Positions 8,383-16,824 of a DNA stretch of 64,000 bases are shown in pieces; position 1 is the stretch's first letter; each line of letters opens with the position of its first letter. A program made the translations under genes and the position numbers. The notes under the pieces are model-generated. The model worked only from the letters and a program-made list of their open reading frames with translations. It was not told the DNA's origin and made no database searches. Origin of the DNA: an uncultured Collinsella sp. (GTDB lineage: Bacteria > Actinomycetota > Coriobacteriia > Coriobacteriales > Coriobacteriaceae); assembly GCA_958427975.1 (NCBI GenBank), contig CAUAEH010000002.1, positions 31,650 to 95,649 on the forward strand. The letters are read 5' to 3'.

Positions 8383-10164
8383 TTACTCGTTGAGTAGCCT
8401 TACGGCTTCGGCGGCCATGTTCTCGACCGTCATGCCGTTCTGCGCGAGCAGTTCGTTGGGATCGTAGCGGTCGGGAAAGCCCTTGGCGATGCCAAAGGTG
8501 CGCGTGCGCAACGGCGTGCATGCCAGATAGCATGCCACGCGCTCGCCCCAGCCGCCGTCCAAGATGCCGTCCTCGAGGGTGACGACAACGCGATGCTCGG
8601 CGGCAAGACTGTCGAGGAACTCGCGGTCAAGCTCGGTTGCAAAGCGCGGGTTGACGAGCGTGGCCTCGATGCCGTACTCGGCAGTCAGACGGTTTGCCAC
8701 ACGCTCGCCCAGCTCAAAGAAATCGCCGAGCGCGAGTACGGCAACGTCGCGACCCTGGCGCACCACGTTGTAGCGAACGGCGCTGTAGTCGGTGTCTTCG
8801 GCGGGTGCAAGGTCGGGACGGCTCACCAGGCCAATACCAGGCACACGAATCGCCACGGGATGCTCGCGGTGGTCGAGTGACCAGCTCAGCATGGACAGAT
8901 ATTCCTCCATGCAGGCCGGCGCCAAGTAGTGCATGTTGGGAAGACCGCCCAGCATGGAAATATCAAAGAACGAAAGGTGCGTCTCGGACGTGGTGCCAAA
9001 GATCGACGCACCAAACACCAAAATGGTTGCCGGGGCGTCGTTGAGGCACAGGTCGTGCCACAGCTCGTCGTAGGCGCGCTGCAAAAACGTGCCGTACACA
9101 CCAAAGACCGGCTTGGCGCCCGAGCGAGCAAGCGCGGTGGCAAAGGTCACGGCGTGCTCCTCGGCAATGCCCACATCGACGAACTGTTTGCCGGCGGCAG
9201 CGCGAAGCTCGGGTGTAAAGCCCATGATGTAGGGTGTGGCGGCCGTGATGCCCACGACCTGCGGATCACGCTCGATGGCGGCGCTGAGCGCCTCGCCCGT
9301 AATGTCGGCATAGGTGCGCGGCGCAGGCTCGCTCGGATGGCCCGGGCAGAGCTTGCGCCCGGTCGCCATGTCAAACGGACCCACGTGGTGCCAGCGTTCC
9401 GGGTCGCTCTGGGCTGGCACAAAGCCCTTGCCCTTGGCGGTGGAGACGTGCAGCACGATGGGGTGGTCGATGTCGCGCAGCTCCTGCAGCGCATCGACTA
9501 GGGCCAACACATCGTTACCGGCGTCCAGATAGCGGTAGTCGAGCCCCATCGCGCGGAAAACGTTGCGCTCACAGGTGCCGTTGCTGGCGCGCAGCTCGGC
9601 CAGATTGCGATAGAGGCCGCCGTGGTTCTCGGCGATGGACTGGTCGTTGTCATTGACGACGATGATCAGGTTGCTGTCGAGCTCGGCGGCATTGTTAAAG
9701 CCCTCAAACGCCAGGCCACCCGAAAGCGAGCCGTCGCCAATAATGGTGATGACGTTGTACGTATCGCCCGCCAGGTCACGAGCGTGCGCCAGGCCGCAGC
9801 CCAGGCTTACCGATGTCGAGGTGTGGCCCATGGCGAACAGGTCGTGCTCGGACTCGTCGGGATTGGCAAAGCCAGAAGCCTCACCATAACGCTCCGGATC
9901 GATATAAGTGTACGCGCGCCCCGTCAGCGCCTTGTGGGCGTAGGTCTGGTGCGAAACGTCAAAGACAATCTTGTCGATGGGGGAGTTAAACACGCGATGA
10001 AGCGCAACCGTAAGCTCAACGACGCCCAAGTTGGGGGCAACGTGTCCGCCGACGGCGGCGGAGCTTTCGAGGATTGCCTGACGGATCTCGCCGCAGAGCA
10101 GCGGAAGCTCGGCGCGGTCGAGAGCCTTGACGTCCTCGGGCGTTGTCGTTTGCGTAAGCAGCAT
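8383..10164 (-). CDS. DXS-like thiamine-diphosphate transketolase family enzyme
   Basis: A 593-residue cytoplasmic protein with the full 1-deoxyxylulose-5-phosphate synthase layout: N-terminal ThDP-binding domain with GDGSLSGG (143-150) and NDND (171-174), central pyrimidine-binding domain with the catalytic Glu in GIAEEHAVTF (about 332-341) and TFLQRAYDE, and a C-terminal transketolase domain. Two stretches that bind glyceraldehyde-3-phosphate in known DXS proteins are altered: the usual DRAGIVGADGQTHQG reads FGASIFGTTSETHLS (384-398), and RYPRG reads RVPGI. It is about 30 residues shorter than typical DXS. It may therefore be a paralogue with a different acceptor rather than the housekeeping Dxs. 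It is monocistronic. Confidence 0.8.
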   Translation of the reverse strand: MLLTQTTTPEDVKALDRAELPLLCGEIRQAILESSAAVGGHVAPNLGVVELTVALHRVFNSPIDKIVFDVSHQTYAHKALTGRAYTYIDPERYGEASGFANPDESEHDLFAMGHTSTSVSLGCGLAHARDLAGDTYNVITIIGDGSLSGGLAFEGFNNAAELDSNLIIVVNDNDQSIAENHGGLYRNLAELRASNGTCERNVFRAMGLDYRYLDAGNDVLALVDALQELRDIDHPIVLHVSTAKGKGFVPAQSDPERWHHVGPFDMATGRKLCPGHPSEPAPRTYADITGEALSAAIERDPQVVGITAATPYIMGFTPELRAAAGKQFVDVGIAEEHAVTFATALARSGAKPVFGVYGTFLQRAYDELWHDLCLNDAPATILVFGASIFGTTSETHLSFFDISMLGGLPNMHYLAPACMEEYLSMLSWSLDHREHPVAIRVPGIGLVSRPDLAPAEDTDYSAVRYNVVRQGRDVAVLALGDFFELGERVANRLTAEYGIEATLVNPRFATELDREFLDSLAAEHRVVVTLEDGILDGGWGERVACYLACTPLRTRTFGIAKGFPDRYDPNELLAQNGMTVENMAAEAVRLLNE

Positions 10165-10392
10165 CGTTGTGGGTTACTCCATGCGAATCGAGCGCCGGCA
10201 CTCCCTTGGCCGGCACAATTGCACAAGACAGTCTCGCACATTTTGGCGTTTGATATGTGACGGCGGCGCGGTAATTCGCCAACTGGTGGGGCAAAACGTT
10301 TTGTCCGATGCCATACTGATATGTTCCATGATGTTTTTATCGATTGTGCACAGGCCGTGGCTTGCCGCCGTGAGCCGCTGGAAGGAGGCAGC

Positions 10393-10929
10393 ATGTCCGA
10401 TGTCGTTCGTGCCGAGAAAATCGCGCGCGAGGTCGACTATGCCGCCCGCCAGCTCGCCCAGTCGGGCCGCTTGGACCTGACGCGCGAGTTTGTCCAGCAT
10501 GGTGACGTGACGGTCTATGCACATGTGACCTCGGTGGCGCGGGCGAGCCTGTCTTTTGCCGAGCGCCTGAGCCGCGTCGGTGTCTCGGTCGACCGTGCCT
10601 CGTTGCTGCGCGGAGCCCTGTTACACGATTATTTTCTCTATGACTGGCACGATCCCGACCCGAGCCATCGACTGCACGGATTCCGGCATCCATTTTTTGC
10701 TCTGACGCGCGCGGAGGAAGATTTTGAGCTGACGTCGCGCGAGCGGAATATTATCGTGCGGCATATGTTTCCGCTGGTGCCGGTGCCGCCGACGTGTCGT
10801 GAGGCTTGGATTGTGTGCCTGGCGGATAAATGGTGTGCTCTGCGCGAGACGGTCGCCGGTCGTCTGCGGCGCAAGGACGAGGCGGACGATGGCGTGAGCA
10901 GCGAATCGAGTGAAAAGAGGAGAGGATAG
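10393..10929 (+). CDS. HD-domain protein
   Basis: A 178-residue protein with an HD phosphohydrolase-like fold: YAHVTSVA supplies the first His and LLHDYFLYDWHD the HD pair, with later His in HGFRHP and VRHMFP. The ATG at 10393 is chosen over the 24-codon-longer form because GGAGG lies seven bases ahead. It is followed after 3 bp by a CmpB-like membrane protein gene and is probably co-transcribed with it. Such proteins are often annotated as phosphohydrolases, but the substrate is unknown. The C-terminus is charged (RRKDEADD). Confidence 0.8.
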   Translation: MSDVVRAEKIAREVDYAARQLAQSGRLDLTREFVQHGDVTVYAHVTSVARASLSFAERLSRVGVSVDRASLLRGALLHDYFLYDWHDPDPSHRLHGFRHPFFALTRAEEDFELTSRERNIIVRHMFPLVPVPPTCREAWIVCLADKWCALRETVAGRLRRKDEADDGVSSESSEKRRG

Positions 10930-10932
10930 ACG

Positions 10933-11952
10933 GTGGGGACCGCGATCGACATGGCATTTGACGGCGCGACGCTTGCCTCCTGTCCGCTCTCGGCACTGGT
11001 GCTCTCGTTTGCCTTTTACGGGTTTTGCGGTTGGGCATGGGAGTCGACAGTCTGCGCCATGCTCAATCACGGACGATTTGCCAACAGCGGCTTTTTGCTG
11101 GGTCCGTGCTGCCCCATCTATGGCGCGGGCGGCATTGCCTGCTGGCTGCTGTTGCGTGGGATTCCGGATGCCTCGAGCCAGTTTGTCGCTGCAGCGCTCG
11201 TATGCAGCGTGATTGAGTACGGCGTAGGCGTGCTGTTGGAAAAAACAACGGGCGCTCGCTTTTGGGACTATTCGCACCTGCCGTTTAACCTGCACGGACG
11301 CATCTGCCTGTACTGGGCATGCGCATTTGGCTTGGGTGCGTTGTGCATTTGCCGTTTAGTGGAGCCGGCGTTGCTGGGGCTGCTTGGCCATCTGCCGGTG
11401 CTGATTGTGCGGCTGTCCGCCTTTATCGTCGCGGTCGCGATGATGGTCGACGCGTTGTGCTCGCTGGCGAGCTGGCGGCGTCTGTCCGATCAGCTGGAGC
11501 GCGTGCGCGCCGACCTTGCCGACCGTATCAACGAGTCGCTTGCCGATGCGTCCGACTCCATGCTCGAACGTATTCCCGATTCGGCGATCGACTCGGTGGC
11601 ACAGACGCATATCCGCAGCCGCGCCGTTAACGCGTGGCTTGCGGAGCTGGGCGACGCGACGCTCGATGCCCTGCGCGAGAAGGCTTCGATGCCGACGTTT
11701 ATCTCGGATGGTGCTCGCGGCCTGGCGCTCGCTGCCCGCCGCGTGGCCGATGCCGCGCCGAGCATGCCGCGTCCGTCACTCAGTCGTCGCCTTGCCGGCA
11801 AGCGCATGAGCCGTCCGGTGCCGAGCGTGTCACTCAGCCGCCGCGACCTACGCTTCTTTAACGCCTTCCCGCGTCTGCGCATCAATCGCTACGAAGGTGT
11901 CATTCGAGCAACTAATCTCCGCGACCGCGCCCACGAGCTGTTTCGCCGCTAG
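10933..11952 (+). CDS. CmpB-like putative ABC transporter permease (PF06541 type)
   Basis: A 339-residue membrane protein. The N-terminal half has about five transmembrane helices and the family motifs FYGFCGWAWES, GFLLGPCCPIYG and FWDYSHLPFNLHGRICL. The C-terminal half (about 190-339) is soluble, charged and specific to this protein. The start is GTG at 10933, with AGAGGAGAGG overlapping the end of the HD gene. The family is often named as an ABC permease but has no proven function, and no ATPase is adjacent here. Coupled translation with the HD protein suggests a shared role. Confidence 0.75.
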   Translation: MGTAIDMAFDGATLASCPLSALVLSFAFYGFCGWAWESTVCAMLNHGRFANSGFLLGPCCPIYGAGGIACWLLLRGIPDASSQFVAAALVCSVIEYGVGVLLEKTTGARFWDYSHLPFNLHGRICLYWACAFGLGALCICRLVEPALLGLLGHLPVLIVRLSAFIVAVAMMVDALCSLASWRRLSDQLERVRADLADRINESLADASDSMLERIPDSAIDSVAQTHIRSRAVNAWLAELGDATLDALREKASMPTFISDGARGLALAARRVADAAPSMPRPSLSRRLAGKRMSRPVPSVSLSRRDLRFFNAFPRLRINRYEGVIRATNLRDRAHELFRR

Positions 11953-11988
11953 GTGGGGCGGGTGCGCCCGCGGCTTCCTCGCCCCCAC
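11953..11988 (+). terminator. Possible weak terminator hairpin
   Basis: The arms GTGGGGCG and CGCCCCCAC directly follow the stop codon of the CmpB-like gene. Only a short T stretch comes after, so termination may be partial. Confidence 0.45.
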
Positions 11989-12150
11989 GTTTCCCGTTCG
12001 TTTCGCGCCCGTTGCCGCGCTGTTTCCAAGATTGCGGCACCGTTTCCATTCGACAACGCAGCGTTTAACAACGCCGTATCTGGTCTACACCAGTTGCCCG
12101 TCGACCGCATTATGGGCGCCGACAACGTCCATGCGACCAAGGGGGAGCGA

Positions 12151-13083
12151 ATGTACGATACGGGATCGACAACGTTTATGCTCATCTGCACCATGCTCGT
12201 GTTTTTAATGACACCGGGCCTGGCGTTTTTCTATGGTGGCCTGTCCAGGCGCAAAAATGTCATCAACACCATGCTTATGTGCTTTGGCGCCATTGGCCTG
12301 GTGGGCGTGCTGTGGATTGCCGCCGGCTGGTCGCTGGCCTATGGCGGCGACGGCTCGAGTCCGTTTATTGGAGGCTTTGATCAGCTGCTGTGCCTGCCGG
12401 TGCTCGGCCAGGTGCTGCAGGCGGCCGAGGGCAACGCCGCGGACGGTGCCGTCTACCCTCAGATCATCAACATCGCCTTTCAGATGGCATTTGCCATGAT
12501 CACTGCTGCTATCGTCACGGGCAGCCTGGCCGGCCGCGTTAAGTTTGGTGCCATGACGGCCTTCCTGGGCATTTGGCTGCTCGTGGTCTATGCGCCGCTC
12601 GCCCATATGGTTTGGGGCGGCGAGGGCTCCTTTATCGGCGATATCATCGGCGCACTCGACTTTGCCGGCGGCGACGTGGTGCACATTTCGTCCGGTCTGA
12701 CGGGCCTGATTCTCTGCTTAATGCTCGGCCGTCGTCGCGGCTTTGGCATGGTGAGCTACCGTCCGCATAACGTGCCGTTTGTGGCGCTGGGCGCCGGCCT
12801 GCTTTGGTTTGGCTGGTTTGGCTTTAACGGCGGCAGCGAGTTCAAGGCCGACGCCGTGGCGGCGCTCGCCATCCTCAACACCGTGACGGCCAGCGCGGCG
12901 GGCATGGTCTCGTGGCTTGCCGTCGAGCGCGTGCATACCGGCCGCCCCACGCTGGTGGTCGCCGCGGTGGTCAAGGCGCTGTTCCACGGCAGCCTGCGTG
13001 TGGACGAGGCCGACGAGGCACTGGGCTTGGATGCGAGTCAACACGGCGAGAACGCTTATCCCTCCTTCTTGGGACTTGATTAA
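12151..13083 (+). CDS. amt: Ammonium transporter, internally deleted
   Basis: A 310-residue Amt/MEP protein against a usual 400-450. The N-terminal part is well conserved: FFYGGLSRRKN, the AHMVWGG segment, and the first pore His at residue 178 in GGDVVHIS, through the helix ending TGRPTLV (about 269). The sequence then jumps to the cytoplasmic tail SLRVDEADEALGL and HGENAYP, which normally follows the last helix. About four helices and the second pore His (FGVHG region) are missing, in frame. The ATG at 12151 follows GGGGGAG. An 88-bp palindrome lies right after the stop, and a PII gene follows. Transport function is doubtful; it could be a pseudogene or a regulatory remnant. Confidence 0.85.
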   Translation: MYDTGSTTFMLICTMLVFLMTPGLAFFYGGLSRRKNVINTMLMCFGAIGLVGVLWIAAGWSLAYGGDGSSPFIGGFDQLLCLPVLGQVLQAAEGNAADGAVYPQIINIAFQMAFAMITAAIVTGSLAGRVKFGAMTAFLGIWLLVVYAPLAHMVWGGEGSFIGDIIGALDFAGGDVVHISSGLTGLILCLMLGRRRGFGMVSYRPHNVPFVALGAGLLWFGWFGFNGGSEFKADAVAALAILNTVTASAAGMVSWLAVERVHTGRPTLVVAAVVKALFHGSLRVDEADEALGLDASQHGENAYPSFLGLD

Positions 13084-13087
13084 CAGC

Positions 13088-13179
13088 TTCCCCAAGCACC
13101 GCACCTTGCCGTTCAATCGTCGCTCACGTACTTAAGTACGCTTCGCTCCTCTTTCACGGCAATCTGCGGCACTTGGGAA
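13088..13179. repeat. Imperfect 88-bp inverted repeat with CGTACTTAAGTACG core
   Basis: The arms beginning CCCAAGcaCCGCA..TTGCCGT pair with ACGGCAA..TGCGGcaCTTGGG. The centre is the perfect 14-bp palindrome CGTACTTAAGTACG at 13127-13140. The repeat starts five bases after the stop codon of the truncated ammonium transporter. It is non-coding and may be a mobile or REP-like element. Confidence 0.8.
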
Positions 13180-13290
13180 ACCTGTCAAGACCAGTTGGTT
13201 GCACTATTTGATTTGCAAGGTTGGTCTGTGGCGCCTGGGAAACCCGCGTCTCATGTAAAGGGATACGTTGATTATTGAGAGGAATTCATT

Positions 13291-13629
13291 ATGAAAAAGA
13301 TCACGGCTATCGTGCGCCAGGAGAAGCTTGAGGTTCTTAAAAACGCGTTGTTTGCTGCCAATGTTCGCGGCATGACTATCAACCAGGTGCAGGGCTGCGG
13401 CGCGCAGCATGGCTGGAAGGAATACGTGCGCGGCAACGAGTTGCTTGTCAACACGATCCCTAAGGTGCAGTTCACGCTCATTTGTGCCGATGAGCATGTT
13501 GACGGCATTGTCGAGATTATCTGCAACGCCGCTCGCACCGGAGCCGTCGGCGACGGCAAGATCTGGGTCGAGCCGGTCGAGGAAGTCATCCGCATCCGTA
13601 CCGGCGAACACGGCCCCGCCGCGGTGTAG
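13291..13629 (+). CDS. PII-family nitrogen regulator lacking the modifiable Tyr51
   Basis: A 112-residue trimeric PII signal protein (GlnB/GlnK type). It begins MKKITAIVRQEKL and ends with GDGKIWVEPVEEVIRIRTG, matching the ATP-binding C-loop of the family. The T-loop is unusual: the stretch GWKEYVRGNELLVN aligns so that position 51, the uridylylated or adenylylated Tyr of classical PII, is Leu, and Tyr46 is shifted to 45. Covalent modification at Tyr51 is therefore not possible. It follows the ammonium transporter gene, as glnK usually does, but is separated from it by the palindrome. AGAGG precedes the start. Confidence 0.88.
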   Translation: MKKITAIVRQEKLEVLKNALFAANVRGMTINQVQGCGAQHGWKEYVRGNELLVNTIPKVQFTLICADEHVDGIVEIICNAARTGAVGDGKIWVEPVEEVIRIRTGEHGPAAV

Positions 13630-13703
13630 AATCGACCGCCTGCCATCCGCAACGTTAAAATGTTGCAATGAGGCACAAGACTTGCGTTGCGGATGGACGG
13701 ATT

Positions 13704-14366
13704 ATGGGTCGTAATAAATATCCCGAGGAGACGGTCGCGAAGATTCTCGACGTGGCACTGGAGCTATTCTGTGTACGGGGTTATGAGGGGACGAGCATTC
13801 AAGACATTGTCGACCGCCTCGATGGCATGACCAAGGGTGCTGTCTATCATCACTTCAAGAGCAAAGAAGAGATTTTCAACGCCGCATTTGATCGGGCAAT
13901 GGCTCCGATTGTTGAGCACCGTCGCTCAATGCTTGGTATCGGCAATATAACCGGAGCCCAAAAGCTCAAGCGACTGTACGCGCCCGAGTCTGTCGTTCCA
14001 CAAATTGATCTATGGGCACGCATGCATCCTGCGGCAGATCCGGTAAAAAGCTCGCGTCTACTGGCGATGCAGTACCAGGGCTCGTTTGACGAGTCGGCCG
14101 ATGGCTGTCTCTTGCCAGTGATCGAGGAGGGCATCGCCGACGGCTCCATTGCGTGCGAATGCCCGCGCGAAGCGGCGGAGGCCGTATCGTTGTTGGCGAA
14201 TCTTTGGCTGCTGCCATTGTTCCGTCCGCTTGAATCCAAGGACCGAATGCTCGCTCGCGCGCAATGCTTGGCGCAGATGGCGGCCGCGGTGGGGCTTGAT
14301 TTGGGTAATGAAGTGCTCCAGACAACGGCCCAGATTTGGGACGTATGGAACCGTGCCGGGTGGTAA
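13704..14366 (+). CDS. TetR-family transcriptional regulator
   Basis: A 220-residue repressor. The N-terminal helix-turn-helix covers about residues 10-55 (AKILDVALELF, then GTSIQDIVDRLDGMTKGAVYH and HFKSKEEIF), followed by a ligand-binding helical domain. The ATG at 13704 is preferred over the upstream ATG because the family motif begins there. Two GTATGT-containing inverted repeats lie between this gene and the MFS exporter gene downstream, so it probably represses that exporter. The effector is unknown. Confidence 0.88.
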   Translation: MGRNKYPEETVAKILDVALELFCVRGYEGTSIQDIVDRLDGMTKGAVYHHFKSKEEIFNAAFDRAMAPIVEHRRSMLGIGNITGAQKLKRLYAPESVVPQIDLWARMHPAADPVKSSRLLAMQYQGSFDESADGCLLPVIEEGIADGSIACECPREAAEAVSLLANLWLLPLFRPLESKDRMLARAQCLAQMAAAVGLDLGNEVLQTTAQIWDVWNRAGW

Positions 14367-14371
14367 TATAG

Positions 14372-14384
14372 ATACCAACGGTAT
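14372..14384. promoter_or_regulatory. Candidate TetR operator, site 1
   Basis: The small palindrome ATACC-AAC-GGTAT, extended as GGTATGTAA, lies just after the TetR gene. It shares the half-site GGTATGTA with the perfect operator 60 bp downstream. Confidence 0.5.
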
Positions 14385-14430
14385 GTAATTGATTTGTGAG
14401 GGTAGCCACGGCTGCCCTTTTCAAGTCATT

Positions 14431-14455
14431 AAATACATACTATCGGTATGTATTT
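14431..14455. promoter_or_regulatory. Candidate TetR operator, site 2
   Basis: A perfect inverted repeat, AAATACATAC and GTATGTATTT around TATCG, lies directly upstream of the MFS start and its ribosome site. Its size and position are typical of a TetR operator. Confidence 0.7.
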
Positions 14456-14467
14456 GGGGGCAGGCTT

Positions 14468-15730
14468 ATGACTGGGATGCGAAGAATTAGCGTTTCGTTG
14501 GCGCCAAAAACAGCGCGATCTATCAGACTATTTGGCCTTCTTGTTGCACAGCTGTGTGCGTATTCAATGTTGTCAGCACTGTGCTTTGCGTGTCCGCTCT
14601 ACTTGTTCGATTGCAGCGGCTCGTCAACGTTATATGGCACCGTCGCGGCGATAGCGTTCATACCAGGCGTGCTCGCGACTCCGGTTGGCGGGATCTTGGC
14701 GGATCGGGGAAGACATCGCGGGGTTCTTGTGGTACTCGGCATTGTTCTGATGGCTACATCACTGCTGTTTATCCCCGTGAAGCGTTCGTCGCCTCTTGCG
14801 GTTGTCGTGGCAGCAATGCTTTGCGTCCAATATGGCATCCAATCGCTGCTGAAACCGATGCTTCAAATTGAGACGGTGCGCATGACGGGCCAAGAAAAGG
14901 TTGAGCGTGCCACTGCGTTGGTCTCGCAGATAACCATGATGAGTAATATCTTGGGGCCTGTAGTCGGGACGGCAGTCTATGGGTGCTTTGGTATCGATAC
15001 TCTATGCGAAACCGCGGCGTTGACGTTTGCGATGTCAGCCCTGCTGTTCGGGGACGCTCTCAAGCGAAATACCCCTTCTGGAAGGATGGGGGACAGCACG
15101 ACTCGCGCGAAATGCCGAAACGATTTTCTGGAAGCGATACGTTACCTGTTTCAAAACGCATCATTGCTCGTTGTAATTATGATTGCGGCCGTACTGAACC
15201 TTGAGTTAGTTGGGCTAACGATTGGCGCTCCCGTTATTGTTGCAAAGCATCTCGGAATGCAGTCATCCTTTGTTGGGATTATTGAGGTGGCTATGGGCTT
15301 AGGTGGTCTTGTCGGCAGTGGTTTGGTCGGTATTTGGCCGCATCGTTTTTCCTTCAAGGGCATATGTCGATATGTTGCGATGATCTGTTTTGGAGTCGTA
15401 CCGATTATTGTCACGCTACTGAGCGGTCCTGATGAATTAGCGTTTGCCGCGCTTGCGGCCGGCTCGGCATGGGTCATGGCGTGGGCAGGCATTACATCGG
15501 TCGAAATCGTTTCATTTGTTCAGCGGTCAGCACCAAAGGAACTCTGCGGAAAAGTGCTGGCACTCGTTTATATGACGCTTTCCTGTGCAACGCCTATTGG
15601 CCAATTGGTTTACGGGCTCGCGTATGATCGATGGACACCGGCGATTGTATTCGCAGGCATGTTGGCGGTGCTGACGTTGACGACGGCGCTGTTTTATCGG
15701 CTGAAAAGTCGCTTGTGGCGATTGTCTTAA
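14468..15730 (+). CDS. MFS transporter (drug-efflux type)
   Basis: A 420-residue integral membrane protein with about twelve predicted helices. The cytoplasmic loop 2-3 motif reads GGILADRGRHRGV, the major-facilitator signature. The loop 6-7 is basic (KRNTPSGRMGDSTTRAK). The ATG at 14468 is chosen because GGGGGCAGG precedes it; a longer form would start inside the operator. Its AT-richer sequence (for example 14400-15600) stands out from its GC-rich neighbours, hinting at acquisition of the TetR/MFS pair by transfer. The substrate is unknown. Confidence 0.85.
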   Translation: MTGMRRISVSLAPKTARSIRLFGLLVAQLCAYSMLSALCFACPLYLFDCSGSSTLYGTVAAIAFIPGVLATPVGGILADRGRHRGVLVVLGIVLMATSLLFIPVKRSSPLAVVVAAMLCVQYGIQSLLKPMLQIETVRMTGQEKVERATALVSQITMMSNILGPVVGTAVYGCFGIDTLCETAALTFAMSALLFGDALKRNTPSGRMGDSTTRAKCRNDFLEAIRYLFQNASLLVVIMIAAVLNLELVGLTIGAPVIVAKHLGMQSSFVGIIEVAMGLGGLVGSGLVGIWPHRFSFKGICRYVAMICFGVVPIIVTLLSGPDELAFAALAAGSAWVMAWAGITSVEIVSFVQRSAPKELCGKVLALVYMTLSCATPIGQLVYGLAYDRWTPAIVFAGMLAVLTLTTALFYRLKSRLWRLS

Positions 15731-15845
15731 CGCGCTGAGGCACCGTGAATTTGTGGAGGCAGCGGCACGCCGCGCCGGGACGGCATTGTTTAGGCATGTC
15801 TCTCCTTCGTTTACAATATCGTGCAGACGAAGGAGAGGCGTGCCC

Positions 15846-16703
15846 ATGATCAAGATGTTTGCGAGTGACTTAGACGGAACGCTGCTGAACGCCCTACACG
15901 AGGCGGATGGGACCATCCGCCGTGCCATTCGCGAGCTGACCGAGGCTGGCTTGCATGTGGTTCCCGCGACCGGACGCTCGACGCTGCCGATTGGCGAGCA
16001 TGGTTTTACGGGCCTGGCGCTTGACGCCTGCTGCTCCAATGGGTCCATCGTGCGCGACAACCATGGCGAGGTGCTCAAGACCTGGACCATCGACCCACAG
16101 GTCACCGAGGAGCTGCTCAAGGCGTTCCCGGACATTTGCTTTGATTGCTCCACGCCCGATGGCATGTTCTCGAGCGGATCGTTCGAGATGCACCAGGCGG
16201 GCTTTAAAAAGGACAGCCCCATCAAGCGTATTGTGATGCGCGGCATGCGTGCGCGTGGCGGGTATCACGAGGAGCAGTATTTCGATCAGTCGATCGGCGA
16301 TATCTTGCGTCACGATGTGTGCAAGATCAACTGCCGCGTGACCTCGCCCGAGCTGGAGCGCGACCTTAAGGCATATCTTGCCGAGCGCTCGGATCGCGTG
16401 GTCAACGCGCCGTTCGATCCGGTGATGTTCGAGATCACGGACGTGGCGTGCAACAAGGGCGAGAGTGTGGCCTGGCTGGCGGGCTACTACGGCATTGCCG
16501 AGGACGAGGTCGCGGTTTACGGCGACGGCGGCAACGACATCGCCATGCTCAAGCGTTTCCGCCACAGCTACGCGACCAAAAACGCAAGCGATGCAGCCAA
16601 GGCCGCCGCGAACGCGACCATCGGCAGCTGCATAGTCCACGCCGTCCCCAAACACATGCTCGCCACCATGCACAAGCAGAACTCCCACACCGTCGTCGAA
16701 TAA
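15846..16703 (+). CDS. HAD-superfamily (Cof-type) phosphatase
   Basis: A 285-residue cytoplasmic HAD hydrolase of the Cof/type IIB subfamily. Motif I is SDLDGTLL (nucleophile Asp8, acid Asp10), motif II lies in PATGRS, and motif IV is GDGGNDIAM. A C2-type cap domain sits between. The ATG at 15846 is preceded by GAAGGAGAGG and matches the usual start of the family; a 31-codon-longer form has no support. Cof-type enzymes act on sugar phosphates, flavin or pyridoxal phosphates; the substrate cannot be told here. It stands alone between two regulator units. Confidence 0.9.
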   Translation: MIKMFASDLDGTLLNALHEADGTIRRAIRELTEAGLHVVPATGRSTLPIGEHGFTGLALDACCSNGSIVRDNHGEVLKTWTIDPQVTEELLKAFPDICFDCSTPDGMFSSGSFEMHQAGFKKDSPIKRIVMRGMRARGGYHEEQYFDQSIGDILRHDVCKINCRVTSPELERDLKAYLAERSDRVVNAPFDPVMFEITDVACNKGESVAWLAGYYGIAEDEVAVYGDGGNDIAMLKRFRHSYATKNASDAAKAAANATIGSCIVHAVPKHMLATMHKQNSHTVVE

Positions 16704-16733
16704 TGTGACAAAGGGACTGCCCCTTCGTCACAT
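16703..16733 (+). terminator. Hairpin after the HAD gene
   Basis: The arms ATGTGAC.AAGGG and CCCTT.GTCACAT form a strong stem that begins at the stop codon. No clear T-run follows, so termination is probable but not certain. Confidence 0.5.
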
Positions 16734-16758
16734 CCAAAATATTGCCTTTACGTGTTGA

Positions 16759-16791
16759 TGCACACGGTGTGCAATAATACTCGCACTGTGC
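16759..16791. promoter_or_regulatory. Candidate autoregulatory operators of the second TetR gene
   Basis: A perfect palindrome TGCACAC-G-GTGTGCA (16759-16773) is followed by GCAC-T-GTGC (16783-16791). The direct repeat TGTGCAATA occurs twice 18 bases apart. Both sites sit 34-66 bp ahead of the TTG start of the regulator. Confidence 0.6.
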
Positions 16792-16824
16792 AATAGCGCA
16801 CAGGCTGAGTAACAAGGAGGACGC

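Noticed and set aside
11953..12150. A 66-residue extension of the ammonium transporter
   Set aside because: It covers a hairpin and has no similarity; the ribosome site GGGGGAG supports 12151.
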